Shown here: one piece after another, positions 1 through 8,867 of the stretch
How positions within the stretch are numbered: the first letter of the stretch is position 1
How the letters are laid out: every line of letters begins with the position of its first letter
Translations under genes and position numbers: made by a program
NCBI GenBank assembly: GCA_002928955.1
Contig: PERT01000012.1
Location: 1 to 64,000 of the forward strand
DNA length: 64,000 bases
Direction: 5' to 3'
Source of the DNA: Hyphomicrobium sp.
GTDB taxonomy: Bacteria > Pseudomonadota > Alphaproteobacteria > Rhizobiales > Hyphomicrobiaceae
The notes under the pieces: generated by a model
Database searches by the model: none
Seen by the model: the letters and a program-made list of their open reading frames with translations, nothing else
What the model was told of the DNA's origin: nothing

Positions 1-16
1 GCTATATCATTGGGTT

Positions 17-92
17 AGTGGGGCGTTCATCGCGCCTTAATTGACGCGCACGATGCCCCACCCACCAGTCAATTAAGGCGCGACGCCCCACT
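17..92. repeat. Long imperfect inverted repeat
   Basis: The arms at 17-45 and 68-92 are reverse complements over 25 positions; the left arm carries an extra TCAT (27-30). The 22-base spacer also holds a second small palindrome half (CACCAGT at 63-69 against ACTGGTG at 90-96). It lies upstream of the Tat-exported binding protein gene. It could be a dispersed palindromic repeat or the transcription terminator of a gene to the left of the window; no T-run follows it. Confidence 0.6.
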
Positions 93-233
93 GGTGCCGG
101 CCATCCGGCGGTCGCGGCGGCTCTGAAGGCGTCGGGAATTGAGGCCAGGTGTTCGCCACCGCGCTGGATTGTCATTGTCCAGCCGTTAGGGTTTGATAGC
201 GCCACAACCGGTCAGCTGGTGTGGAGAAAAGGC

Positions 234-1337
234 ATGGATCGCCGCTCGTTCCTTAAGTCGACGTCGGCTGCTGCGGCAGTGGCATCGGCAGTCGCTGTCC
301 CAGCGGTGGCCACGCAGAGCACGGCCGATGGCGCATCATCGCCGGGCGCTCCTGCAATCCTGGCGGGCACCAAGGAGTTGGTCCTCGCGATGCCGTGGCG
401 CGATGATGTGTCTGGACCAGCTGATCAAGCGCAGCGTCTGGCGCGGCGCCTCGAAACGGCTCTCGACGGGCGCTGGCGCATCCGGCTCGACCACCCGTCC
501 TACGGCGGGCTCGAAGCGGTGATGACCGCACAGGCGGACCTGTACTTTGGCACCGAGAACCACAATCTTCCGTTTCATCCGGCGTTCGCGTTCTTCGCGG
601 GGCTCCCCGGTGCCGGCGTTTTCAATGCCGATGACCTGGTGGCTTGGCTCAGGATCGGCGGCGGACAAGAGCACTGGGACGATCTTGCTGCTGAATTCAA
701 CGTGAAACCCTTCCTCGCAGGTCATCTGGGGCGCTGGCCTGGGCTCTGGTCCATGCAGCCGATCCACAGCCTTGGCGACATCGCGGGGCAGCGGGTCGCA
801 GTCGAGGGGCTCGCGCTTGACGTGATGCGCGGGGTTGGCGCCGAGCCCGTGCAAATCAATGCCGATGGCCTCGCAAATGCACTTTCGAAGGGCGAGATCA
901 CGGCCACAGAGTTCGGAGGACCGTTGACAAGCCTGGCGCTGAGGATCCCGGCCGTCGCCAAGCACCTCAATGGGTTCGGCATTCTCGAAGGAGGTATCGC
1001 GCTCTCGTTCGGCATGCGCAAATCGTTGTGGGACCATCTCGGGACGGCCGATCGCGCAATCATCAACGCGATTCTGGCCGAAGAGGCACAGTCGTCGCTG
1101 GCGGAGATGCGCGCCCACGAAAAACCCCTGCGCGGCATGCTCCGCGACGTGTTTGGCGTCATCTTCACGCCGCTGCCGTCGGATGTGGCGATCGCAATCG
1201 ACAGGGTGGCAGAGGCTGTCGTCGCACATGCCGGCAGCGTCGACCCAACGGCTCAACGCATCAACGCCAGCTATCACGCCTTCCGAAACGCCGCTTGGGG
1301 GCTCGAACGGCAGAATGTTGCAGCGCACACATCGTGA
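234..1337 (+). CDS. TRAP-type (DctP-like) substrate-binding protein, Tat-exported, orphan
   Basis: A 367-residue periplasmic solute-binding protein. It begins with a twin-arginine leader (MDRRSFLKSTSAAAA) and an Ala-rich hydrophobic stretch. The ATG at 234 has GGAGAAAA just upstream and is preferred over an in-frame GTG at 219. The middle carries a WLRIGGGQEHWDDL segment that matches the WIRFGGGRELYDEL segment of the DctP at 19394, so it is a divergent member of the same (COG4663-like) family. No DctQ or DctM permease lies beside it. Several positions that are aromatic or charged in the other DctP differ, so the ligand is unknown. It may use a permease encoded elsewhere or act as a sensor protein. 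Confidence 0.75.
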   Translation: MDRRSFLKSTSAAAAVASAVAVPAVATQSTADGASSPGAPAILAGTKELVLAMPWRDDVSGPADQAQRLARRLETALDGRWRIRLDHPSYGGLEAVMTAQADLYFGTENHNLPFHPAFAFFAGLPGAGVFNADDLVAWLRIGGGQEHWDDLAAEFNVKPFLAGHLGRWPGLWSMQPIHSLGDIAGQRVAVEGLALDVMRGVGAEPVQINADGLANALSKGEITATEFGGPLTSLALRIPAVAKHLNGFGILEGGIALSFGMRKSLWDHLGTADRAIINAILAEEAQSSLAEMRAHEKPLRGMLRDVFGVIFTPLPSDVAIAIDRVAEAVVAHAGSVDPTAQRINASYHAFRNAAWGLERQNVAAHTS

Positions 1338-1469
1338 CCTGTTAGACCGCGAATTGTATGGTAAAAATAGGCATTTCCATCTCGCCATGGGGGCGATCGC
1401 ATCATAGTCTTGTGGAGTAGCCGCGCCAATTGCTGGGTGTGGCCTTAGCCGGTCGAAGGAGAGCCCCGA

Positions 1470-1793
1470 ATGAGCATCGATCACCACGCCGACTTGAAGC
1501 GCTATGTGCCGGCACCGAATGAAAAGGCCGTGGCCGGAATTATCAAGCACCTCGGCATCGCCTTGAAGAGCAACGACGCTTCGATGGTTTCGTGCTCAAG
1601 CAAGGACGAGCTTGCCCGCGTCCGCGACAGCTGGCTGAAGAAGAAGCTGGCCTTGACAGACGACGACAAGGCGCTCGATGCCGCGATCAAGGCGGTATGC
1701 GACAAGATGAAAGCCGACAAGAACAAGAGCCGTGTGGCCTTCTACTACCTGCTGGCTGACTCCTACGGCAAACTCGAAATGCTCGCGAAATAG
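1470..1793 (+). CDS. DUF2853 family protein
   Basis: A 107-residue soluble, lysine-rich, probably all-helical protein. The family signature is clear: a KRYVP start, a SNDASMVSCSSKDELARVR core, then DSWLKKKLAL and a KNKSRVAFYYLLAD tail. DUF2853 proteins are small, single-domain and common in alphaproteobacteria; a structure is known for the family but no function. The ATG is preceded by GAAGGAGAG at good spacing. The gene stands alone, with 132 bases before it and a perfect palindromic repeat just after it. Confidence 0.85.
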   Translation: MSIDHHADLKRYVPAPNEKAVAGIIKHLGIALKSNDASMVSCSSKDELARVRDSWLKKKLALTDDDKALDAAIKAVCDKMKADKNKSRVAFYYLLADSYGKLEMLAK

Positions 1794-1824
1794 GCTACCC
1801 GCGGTGCATTCCCCGGTGGCCGTG

Positions 1825-1905
1825 CTCGTGTAGCTTTGCGTCTGACGTTTGGTCCCCGCCCGCGGCTGGTCTCGAAACCAATCGTCAGACGCAAAGCTAC
1901 ACGAG
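1825..1905. repeat. Perfect 23-bp palindromic repeat (dispersed family, copy 1)
   Basis: The arms 1825-1847 and 1883-1905 are exact reverse complements (23 of 23) and extend about six more bases inward with one mismatch. The core word TCTGACGTTTGGTCCCC recurs in the element at 61073-61157, so this is a dispersed repeat and not simply a terminator of the DUF2853 gene. No open frame lies inside, and no T-run follows. Confidence 0.8.
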
Positions 1906-2003
1906 ACGACGGCATGTCCATTTGCATTGCCGGGTCGCTGAGCGATGGATCGGGATGACGCGAAACATTGCGCGCCCCCCTGCTGGACCATACTCTATGA
2001 TCC

Positions 2004-5000
2004 ATGAGCAAACGCCAACCCAGTCTCAGCGACAAGTTCGAGCTCGATGAAAGCCGTCAACTGCTCAGTGGCACGCAGGCGATCGTCCGGCTCGCACTGA
2101 TGCAGAAATTCCGTGACCGGGCGGCAGGGCTCGACACGGCCGGCTTTGTCACCGGCTACCGGGGCTCGCCGATCGCGACGATCGAGAGCGCGTTCGCGGC
2201 CGCCGGCGACATACCGCCTCGGAACGACATTCTTTTCCAGCCGGCGATCAATGAGGACCTAGCGGCTACAGCGATCTGGGGCACGCAACAAGCTGAGCTG
2301 AGAGGCGAGGGCAAGTTCGACGGCGTGTTCGCTATCTGGTACGGAAAGGGACCGGGCGTCGACCGTTCGGGCGACGCGTTCCGCCACGCCAACCACGCTG
2401 GCACTTCCAAGCATGGCGGCGTGATCGCACTCATGGGCGACGATCACACCTGTGAAAGCTCGACCAGCGCGCACCAGTCCGAATTCGCATTCATCGACGC
2501 CATGATCCCGATCCTCAATCCGGCCGGCGTGCAGGAGATACTTGACTACGGGCTGTACGGCTTCGCGCTCTCGCGATATGCGGGCGTCTGGACCGGAATC
2601 AAGTGCGTGAAGGACAACGTCGAGAGCACTGCGACGGTCGATGGAAGCCTCGACCGTATCACGATCCATGCGCCTTCGGAGACGGAGTGCCCTTTGCCTG
2701 ACGGCGGGCTCAACATCCGGCTGGGTGACACGCCGGTCGCCAAGGAAGCACGCCTGCACGATTGGAAGCGTTCGGCGATCCAGGCTTTCGTCCGCTCCAA
2801 TCGGCTAGACCGCGTGATATTCGATGGTGGCACGCATCCGGCCATCGGCATCGTCACCACCGGCAAGAGCTACCTCGACACCCGTGCCGCACTGGCCGCG
2901 CTCGGCATCGACGAGACCCGCGCGGCGCAATTTGGCCTCGCCCTTTACAAGGTCGCGATGACATGGCCGCTCGAACCGGCAGGGCTCGCCGAGTTTGCAT
3001 CGGGGCTAGATCTGATCGTCGTCGTCGAAGAGAAGCGCTCACTCATCGAGACGCAGCTGAAAGAACAGCTCTACGACCTGCAGCACCGGCCGCGCGTGAT
3101 TGGCAAGCGCGACGAGCATGGCGCCTGGCTGTTCCCGCCCCAAGGGACGCTCGATCCGCTCGACATTGCTTTGGCCATTGGCTCGCGGATCCTGGAACGC
3201 AAAGGTGACGCGGGATTGTCGGCTGCCGTGACACAACTACAGGCACTCAAATCCGACAAACCCTCTGATCCCGAAGCTTTTACGCGCACGGCCTATTTCT
3301 GCGCCGGTTGCCCGCACAATTCCTCGACCGTCGTCCCCGCGGGCTCGCACGCTTACGCAGGCATCGGCTGCCACTACATGGCACAGTGGATGGACCGTGC
3401 GACGGAAGGCTTCACGCAGATGGGCGGGGAGGGCGCGAACTGGATCGGCGAGGCACCGTTCTCCAAACGAGGGCACGTGTTTCAGAACATCGGTGACGGT
3501 ACCTACGTGCACTCGGGCTCGCTCGCGATCCGTGCGGCGGTTGCCGCCAAAACGACCATGACGTTCAAACTTCTTTACAACGATGCCGTCGCAATGACCG
3601 GCGGACAGCGCCTGGACGGTGGGCTAACTGTGCAACAGATGGCTGCTCAGATGTTGGCCGAAGGTGTGGGACGTCTCGATATCGTCACCGATGAGCCCGG
3701 GAAGTTCAGGCAAGGCGATCTGCCTGGCGGGGTCCGCGTTCATCATCGTCGCGACCTCGATACCGTCCAGCGCGAGCTTGCCGGTATCCAAGGCGTCACG
3801 GTCCTGATCTATGACCAGACCTGCGCCGCGGAGAAGCGCCGGCGATGGAAGCGCGGCACCCTGATCAGCCCCAACCGGCGCGTGTTCATCAATCCGCTGG
3901 TCTGCGAGGGCTGCGGCGACTGCGGAAGAAAGTCGAATTGCGTCGCCGTCCTGCCCCTGGAAACTCCCTTCGGCCGCAAGCGCGAGATCGACCAATCCCA
4001 ATGCAACAAGGACTTTTCGTGCGTCGAAGGCTTCTGCCCAAGCTTCGTCACGCTTGATGGCGCAACCCCGAGAAGGAATGCGCACACCAACGCCGTCGAC
4101 ACCGCTGGACACCTCACGGCGGCCTCCACGCGCGCCACAGAGCCCGAACCAGCAAGGCCGGCCCTTGATCGGCCCTTTGCTGTACTGGTAACCGGAGTCG
4201 GCGGAACGGGGGTCGTGACGGTATCGGCGGTCCTTGCACAAGCCGCCCACATCGCGGGCCTCGGCTTCGGCTCGATCGACGTAACGGGCATTGCGCAGAA
4301 GGGCGGCGCGGTGGCCTGTCATCTTCGCATCGCCGAGCGGACCCAAGACATCACCGCCATCCGGGTCGGCGTTGCGGACGCCGATCTCATCCTGGGCGGC
4401 GACCTCGTGGTGACGGCGTCCAACAAGATCCTGGAGACAATCCGCCGCGATCACACCACCGTCGTTCATGCGACGTCCGAACTCGTCACAGGCGGCTTCA
4501 CACGCGATCCCGGGCTCATGGTGCCTGGAGCGCGACTCGCGACTGCCATCGCCGAGCGTGTCGGCCGCGGCGCGCTTGTGGCGGTCGACGCCCATGCTGC
4601 GGCGGTCGACGCCTTCGGCGACAGTCTCTACGCCAACATGGTTCTGCTGGGCGTGGCGGTCCAAAAAAATGCGATGCCGATCCCGGCGGAGGCATTGGAG
4701 ATGGCCATCCAAATGAACGGGACAGCGGTCGAGACGAACATCGCGGCGTTCCGGCTCGGCCGCGAGCTTGGAGGCCGGAAGCCCGCGAACAGTGTCGCCC
4801 GGAGATCCGCGAGCCCGGCCCCAGCCGGGACGACAGTGGCTGGCGAGCTCGAAACCATCGTGGCCATCCGCTCGGCGTTCCTCGAGGAGTACCAGGACGC
4901 CGCCCTCGCCCAGCGCTATCGTCGGCGCATCGAGGCCCTGGGATCGCTGGAACGGACACATTCGCCGGGCCACTCCGGCCTCACGGAGGCCGCGGCACGC

Positions 5001-5513
5001 GGCTACTTCAAGCTGCTCGCCTACAAGGACGAATACGAGGTCGCGCGCCTGCAGACCGACGCCACCTTCGAGCGCCTCATGGCTGCAAAATTCGAAGGCG
5101 TGCGGCGCATTTCTTACCATCTCGCTCCACCCATCTTTACCCGTCGCGATCCGCGCACGGGCGAACCTCGGAAATTGCGTTTCGGTCCGTGGATACGTCC
5201 CCTGCTCAAGTTCCTGGCGAAGGGCAAGGTTTTGCGCGGGACCCCTTGGGACCCGTTCGGCTACACGGCCGAGCGCAAACTCGAACGCCGGATGATCTCA
5301 GAATTTGAGGCTCTGCTCGACGAGATCGCCAAGCGGCTGTCGCCCGAAACCCATGCGGCGGCTGTGGCATTGGCCGCACTTCCCGAGGACATTCGCGGAT
5401 TTGGGCACGTCAAGCGCGAGAATTGCGAAGCGGCCAAGCGGCGTGAAGCTCAGCTGCTGGTCACGCTCCGGCGGCCTCCGCGACAGCCAGAGCACCGCCC
5501 GGCCGCCGAATAA
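2004..5513 (+). CDS. Indolepyruvate ferredoxin oxidoreductase, fused alpha/beta/gamma chain
   Basis: A 1169-residue single-chain 2-oxoacid:ferredoxin oxidoreductase of the indolepyruvate type. It oxidatively decarboxylates arylpyruvates (from aromatic amino-acid transamination) to aryl-acetyl-CoA using thiamine diphosphate and Fe-S clusters. Order: N-terminal pyrimidine-binding domain (GYRGSP near residue 50), central ThDP-binding region (GEGANWIGEAPF then NIGDGTYVHSG, near residues 475-500), a cysteine cluster near 630-690 (CEGCGDCGRKSNC, CNKDFSC, CPSF), then the gamma-type domain opening GVGGTGVVTVS near 735 and a conserved C-terminal region. The length matches the fused alphaproteobacterial and betaproteobacterial family; in archaea the chains are separate iorA and iorB genes. 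It stands alone. The start has only a weak ribosome site. Confidence 0.92.
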   Translation: MSKRQPSLSDKFELDESRQLLSGTQAIVRLALMQKFRDRAAGLDTAGFVTGYRGSPIATIESAFAAAGDIPPRNDILFQPAINEDLAATAIWGTQQAELRGEGKFDGVFAIWYGKGPGVDRSGDAFRHANHAGTSKHGGVIALMGDDHTCESSTSAHQSEFAFIDAMIPILNPAGVQEILDYGLYGFALSRYAGVWTGIKCVKDNVESTATVDGSLDRITIHAPSETECPLPDGGLNIRLGDTPVAKEARLHDWKRSAIQAFVRSNRLDRVIFDGGTHPAIGIVTTGKSYLDTRAALAALGIDETRAAQFGLALYKVAMTWPLEPAGLAEFASGLDLIVVVEEKRSLIETQLKEQLYDLQHRPRVIGKRDEHGAWLFPPQGTLDPLDIALAIGSRILERKGDAGLSAAVTQLQALKSDKPSDPEAFTRTAYFCAGCPHNSSTVVPAGSHAYAGIGCHYMAQWMDRATEGFTQMGGEGANWIGEAPFSKRGHVFQNIGDGTYVHSGSLAIRAAVAAKTTMTFKLLYNDAVAMTGGQRLDGGLTVQQMAAQMLAEGVGRLDIVTDEPGKFRQGDLPGGVRVHHRRDLDTVQRELAGIQGVTVLIYDQTCAAEKRRRWKRGTLISPNRRVFINPLVCEGCGDCGRKSNCVAVLPLETPFGRKREIDQSQCNKDFSCVEGFCPSFVTLDGATPRRNAHTNAVDTAGHLTAASTRATEPEPARPALDRPFAVLVTGVGGTGVVTVSAVLAQAAHIAGLGFGSIDVTGIAQKGGAVACHLRIAERTQDITAIRVGVADADLILGGDLVVTASNKILETIRRDHTTVVHATSELVTGGFTRDPGLMVPGARLATAIAERVGRGALVAVDAHAAAVDAFGDSLYANMVLLGVAVQKNAMPIPAEALEMAIQMNGTAVETNIAAFRLGRELGGRKPANSVARRSASPAPAGTTVAGELETIVAIRSAFLEEYQDAALAQRYRRRIEALGSLERTHSPGHSGLTEAAARGYFKLLAYKDEYEVARLQTDATFERLMAAKFEGVRRISYHLAPPIFTRRDPRTGEPRKLRFGPWIRPLLKFLAKGKVLRGTPWDPFGYTAERKLERRMISEFEALLDEIAKRLSPETHAAAVALAALPEDIRGFGHVKRENCEAAKRREAQLLVTLRRPPRQPEHRPAAE

Positions 5514-5728
5514 TCCGAAGCATGGCATTCAGCCGCGATCATGTGATGACGAGCCGCGACCCTCTAAGACGGTCGGGCTAGCTTCCTTTTCAATGCGACC
5601 TTGGTGTATCCTGATACAAATGCGCCGGTTGCATCGGCAGCTTCAACGCGCTTTGGTTTCGGCACGACGCAGCCGCAGCCGCCGCACTGTTCGTTTTGGA
5701 TCAAACACACACAACCCAGAGTTCGTCC

Positions 5729-6037
5729 ATGAATGCGACATCGCTCGACGAATTGAGGGGCGGCTTGGCCGGCCGAAGCAACGTGGACGAAAAGATGCAG
5801 CAGGTCCGCGAGCTACTGGTCGGAGAAGACTTGCGGCAGATGGAAGCGCGGCTTGCGGCAACGGACCTGCGCTTGAAGGAGTTGGAGCGCTCGCTCGGCA
5901 ACAGGCTCGACGCACTGGCGGCGCGTCTCGATGCGCTGGCCGGGGAGATGACGGCCGAGCGCCGGTCGAGTTTTGAGCAGCTCGCCAAAACCATCGTCGG
6001 GCTCGGCGATGATATCCGCCGCATCGGCAGGGATTGA
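5729..6037 (+). CDS. Small coiled-coil protein, first gene of the OmpA/GTPase locus
   Basis: A 102-residue soluble protein, mostly heptad-like helix (EKMQQVRELLVGEDLRQMEA onward). Its opening resembles the first residues of the OmpA-family protein encoded next (RLKELLFDNENQTLIEL): both have a short helix with a V/L-x-E-L-L-x core, then an acidic turn and a long amphipathic helix. The two may therefore pair through coiled coils. The ATG at 5729 is chosen over an upstream TTG at 5696; the ribosome site is weak in both cases. It is 47 bases from the next gene and reads as the first gene of the same transcript. No enzyme motif is visible. Confidence 0.65.
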   Translation: MNATSLDELRGGLAGRSNVDEKMQQVRELLVGEDLRQMEARLAATDLRLKELERSLGNRLDALAARLDALAGEMTAERRSSFEQLAKTIVGLGDDIRRIGRD

Positions 6038-6084
6038 TCGCGCCCGCCCCACTATCTTGAGGGCCATCGCGAGCAGAGGGTTTG

Positions 6085-8364
6085 ATGTCGGAACCGCAAC
6101 TTTCCAAGTCCGAGGGTGTCACACGGCTCAAAGAGCTCTTGTTCGACAACGAGAACCAAACGCTGATCGAACTCGCGCGGCGCATCGATGCGCTTTCCGA
6201 AGCCGGCATTGCTGATCGCAAGCGGCTCTACGACGAACTTAAGGGATTGTCGGACCAGGAGCGCAGGGACCGGCTTCAAATCCTTGAACGCATCGACGGC
6301 CTCCACGAGCGCCTCGGCACCCCCGATAGACTTGAGTCGAGCGTTGCAGGCGTCATCGACGGCGCCATTCGCAGGGCCGAGGTCGATCGGCACGAGCAGT
6401 TGGCAAGTGCTATGTCGCCGCTTGTCGTCCGCACTGTCAAAACAGAGATCCGCAACAGCCGCGACGACCTGGTCGAAGCACTCTACCCCATGACCGGCCG
6501 CATGGTGAGGGCCTATGTCGCCAGCGCCATCAAGGATCTGATGGCTCAGATCAACCGCAAGCTCGAGCAGAACCCGTTCATGCTCAGACTTGCGTCCCTC
6601 ACGACGGGCCGATCGGTTGCGGAGCTGGCGCTCGCTGACAGCCAGCGCACTTCAGTCGAGGAGCTGTACCTCATTCAGCGCGACACCGGCGCGTTGATTG
6701 CCCATTGGCCGGAGAGCGCGCCGGATGCCAACCGCGACCAGATGGTGTCGGGCGTCCTGACGGCGTTGACCGAGTTCGCGAGCGAAGCCTTCAGCGACGA
6801 CGGCCGGGCACTGCGCCAGATTGATCTCGGCGCATCGCAGGTATACCTCCGATTGTCGCCGCTCAACTTGTTGGCGGTGCGCTGCACGGGCTCCGCGCAT
6901 GCGGCCGTCGAGCAGGCAATCGACAACGAGTTCCTGAGCGGTCTCGAGCGGCTTTCCCAGCTTGACAAGGCTTATCCGCCTGGCACCAGGCCTGGAGCCC
7001 TCAATAGCGAACTGCTCAATGGACTGTCGCAGAACCTGAAGACCAGAATTGCTGAGACTGAGGCTCAGTTTGCGGCTCCGCGCGCGGGCACCGCGCTTCT
7101 GAAATCGCTCGCGTGGGTGATCGGATTGCCAATGCTGGCGTGGTTTACCTGGTCTGCGTTCACCAACTATGAGACCGCGCGGGTGCGCAAGATCGCACTC
7201 GGCGTCGTGAAATCGAACGTTGAACTCATGGGCTACCCCACCAACGTGCTCGTCGAGCCCCGCGGACGGACGATCACGCTCTCAGGCCTGGCTCCACTGC
7301 CGGGGGCTCGCGACAAGGTTATTGCGGATCTGAAGGCGGCACTGCCGTTGAGCGACATCCGGGATCAGATGGCCATCGTTCCGAACGGCTTGGCCGGCGC
7401 TGAACCGCTGTTCCGGAACGTCAAAAAGGATCTGGTCGAACTCGAACGCGAATCGAACCGCACGGCGGTGTTGATCGCGATCGACCGGAGCATTCGCGCG
7501 CTCTCCGGTCTCAACCTGCCGCTGGCGCGGATCCGATCCGATCTCGGGGACAGCAAGTATGGCCCTCCCATCGAGAGCGCGACAGTGGTCGTCGATCAGG
7601 CGCAGAAACGTCTTGCCGAGCTCAGGATTCAGGCGATTGCCACTTCCGGCACCGCCAGCGACTTCGCACGACTAGGCGGGGAAACGCGCGCGATCAGCGA
7701 CATACTTGCATCGGCCACGGCAAGCCTCTCTTCGATCCTGCCGGAACCGGCAAGGCTTCCTGCACCTGCCGACGTCGCCGTCGGACGGGACAATGCCGGC
7801 ACACTGGTGCCGAACGCGGATCGGCTGGCTGGCGAAGCCGAGCGGCTGGCTGCCACGGTCGCCACCCTTGGCCAGACCACGTCGCTCAAAACGACGCAGC
7901 AGAGCAACGAGGCGGAAATTGCGTCCCTCCGCGCGAGGCTTGCAGCGCTCGAAAGCCGTCCACTGTCCGCCTCACCGCTTCCACAATTGGTCTCGCCGCG
8001 GGACCGGCTTGCAGCCTGGGCAAGAGCAAACGCCATCTTCTTTGCCAACAACCTCGATTTCCGTGATGCTGACCGCACGGCCCGGATGCTTGATGAACTG
8101 GCGCAGTTGATCCTGGCCAGCGACAGTCTGGTCCGGGTCGTCGGCTATACCGACGAAATCGGCATCGCCGCCCGCAACTCGACACTGAGCCTCACGCGCG
8201 CCGAGACAGTGCAAGCAGCTCTCGTGCAGCGCGGCGTGCCGCCCAACCGTCTGATTGCGCTCGGTCGCCAGAACGCGATCGACATCTCGCCCACCAAGGG
8301 CACCCAGAGCGCGAACCGTCGTGTCGAGTTCGAGATCGGTTTCATCGGCGAAAACAGTCCATGA
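6085..8364 (+). CDS. Membrane-anchored OmpA-family protein with cytoplasmic Roadblock-like region
   Basis: A 759-residue protein with no signal peptide. Residues 1 to about 335 look cytoplasmic: a helical start (RLKELLFDNENQ), a conserved helical block (SPLVVRTVKTEI, then ALYPMTGRMVRAYV), and near 190-275 a strand-helix pattern opening SVEELYLIQRDTGALIAH that looks like a Roadblock/LC7-type fold. One membrane helix follows at about 340-358. Then comes a small BON-like periplasmic domain (near 375-435), a long linker with heptads, and a C-terminal OmpA domain from about 647 with the peptidoglycan-binding pattern (GYTDEIG, LSLTRAETVQAAL, NRRVEFEI). It would link peptidoglycan to the cytoplasm. 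Its stop overlaps the start of the GTPase gene by four bases, implying coupled translation. The family occurs in other bacteria; its role is not established. The Roadblock call is my inference from pattern only. Confidence 0.85.
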   Translation: MSEPQLSKSEGVTRLKELLFDNENQTLIELARRIDALSEAGIADRKRLYDELKGLSDQERRDRLQILERIDGLHERLGTPDRLESSVAGVIDGAIRRAEVDRHEQLASAMSPLVVRTVKTEIRNSRDDLVEALYPMTGRMVRAYVASAIKDLMAQINRKLEQNPFMLRLASLTTGRSVAELALADSQRTSVEELYLIQRDTGALIAHWPESAPDANRDQMVSGVLTALTEFASEAFSDDGRALRQIDLGASQVYLRLSPLNLLAVRCTGSAHAAVEQAIDNEFLSGLERLSQLDKAYPPGTRPGALNSELLNGLSQNLKTRIAETEAQFAAPRAGTALLKSLAWVIGLPMLAWFTWSAFTNYETARVRKIALGVVKSNVELMGYPTNVLVEPRGRTITLSGLAPLPGARDKVIADLKAALPLSDIRDQMAIVPNGLAGAEPLFRNVKKDLVELERESNRTAVLIAIDRSIRALSGLNLPLARIRSDLGDSKYGPPIESATVVVDQAQKRLAELRIQAIATSGTASDFARLGGETRAISDILASATASLSSILPEPARLPAPADVAVGRDNAGTLVPNADRLAGEAERLAATVATLGQTTSLKTTQQSNEAEIASLRARLAALESRPLSASPLPQLVSPRDRLAAWARANAIFFANNLDFRDADRTARMLDELAQLILASDSLVRVVGYTDEIGIAARNSTLSLTRAETVQAALVQRGVPPNRLIALGRQNAIDISPTKGTQSANRRVEFEIGFIGENSP

Positions 8365-8867
8365 TCGCGCGGAAGATCATGTTGCTGGGCGAGATCGGCG
8401 TCGGAAAGTCCTCGATCGCGAAACGGCTCGTACTTGACCGCTTCGAGTTCGACTACAAGCCGACCATCGGCGTCGACGTCTACCAGTATGATGTGCCCGA
8501 CGATGCCGGCCGCCCTGGAATGCGTCTCATCGTGTGGGACACCGACGGCAATTTTGGCGATGCCATCTTCCGCCATGTCTACATGAAGCAGGCGAGTGCC
8601 GCGATGATTGTCGGCGACGTGACCCGCCGCGGCACGCTCGAGGCCATGGCCAGGCTGGGCGAGGGCTTTCTAGATGCCTTCCCCGGACGTCATTTCACCT
8701 ACCTCGTGAACAAGTTCGATCTGCTGGCAGAGGGTCAACTGCCGGACCTGCCGGAGCCACTGACCCGGCAGGGGATCCCGCTGGTCCGGACCAGTGCACT
8801 GACCGGCGACAACGTACGAGAGGCGTTCCGTGCCGCAGCCGAAATCATCCATCGCCGCGCCCACTGA
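8361..8867 (+). CDS. Ras/Rab-like small GTPase
   Basis: A 168-residue single-domain GTPase of the prokaryotic Ras superfamily (the group that includes MglA and the uncharacterised Rup families). G1 is GEIGVGKSS (10-18), the switch I threonine is T35 within KPTIGVD, G3 is WDTDGN (59-64), G4 is NKFD (117-120), and G5 is TSA (144-146). In Ras G3 reads DTAGQ; here Ala is Asp and the catalytic Gln position is Asn, so hydrolysis is expected to be slow or to depend on a partner. There is no lipidation signal or membrane segment. It overlaps the OmpA gene by 4 bases and the kinase gene by 38. The neighbour's Roadblock-like region is the obvious candidate regulator, as MglB is for MglA. Confidence 0.9.
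   Translation: MIARKIMLLGEIGVGKSSIAKRLVLDRFEFDYKPTIGVDVYQYDVPDDAGRPGMRLIVWDTDGNFGDAIFRHVYMKQASAAMIVGDVTRRGTLEAMARLGEGFLDAFPGRHFTYLVNKFDLLAEGQLPDLPEPLTRQGIPLVRTSALTGDNVREAFRAAAEIIHRRAH

Noticed and set aside
336-1550. 404-residue open frame on the minus strand
   Set aside because: It lies opposite the TRAP-like binding protein gene and part of DUF2853; its composition (His/Arg/Cys-rich) and lack of any domain mark it as an antisense reading of GC-rich coding DNA.
3624-5120. 498-residue minus-strand frame inside the indolepyruvate oxidoreductase gene
   Set aside because: No family similarity, low-complexity Arg/Asp/Val composition, and fully inside a well-supported gene.
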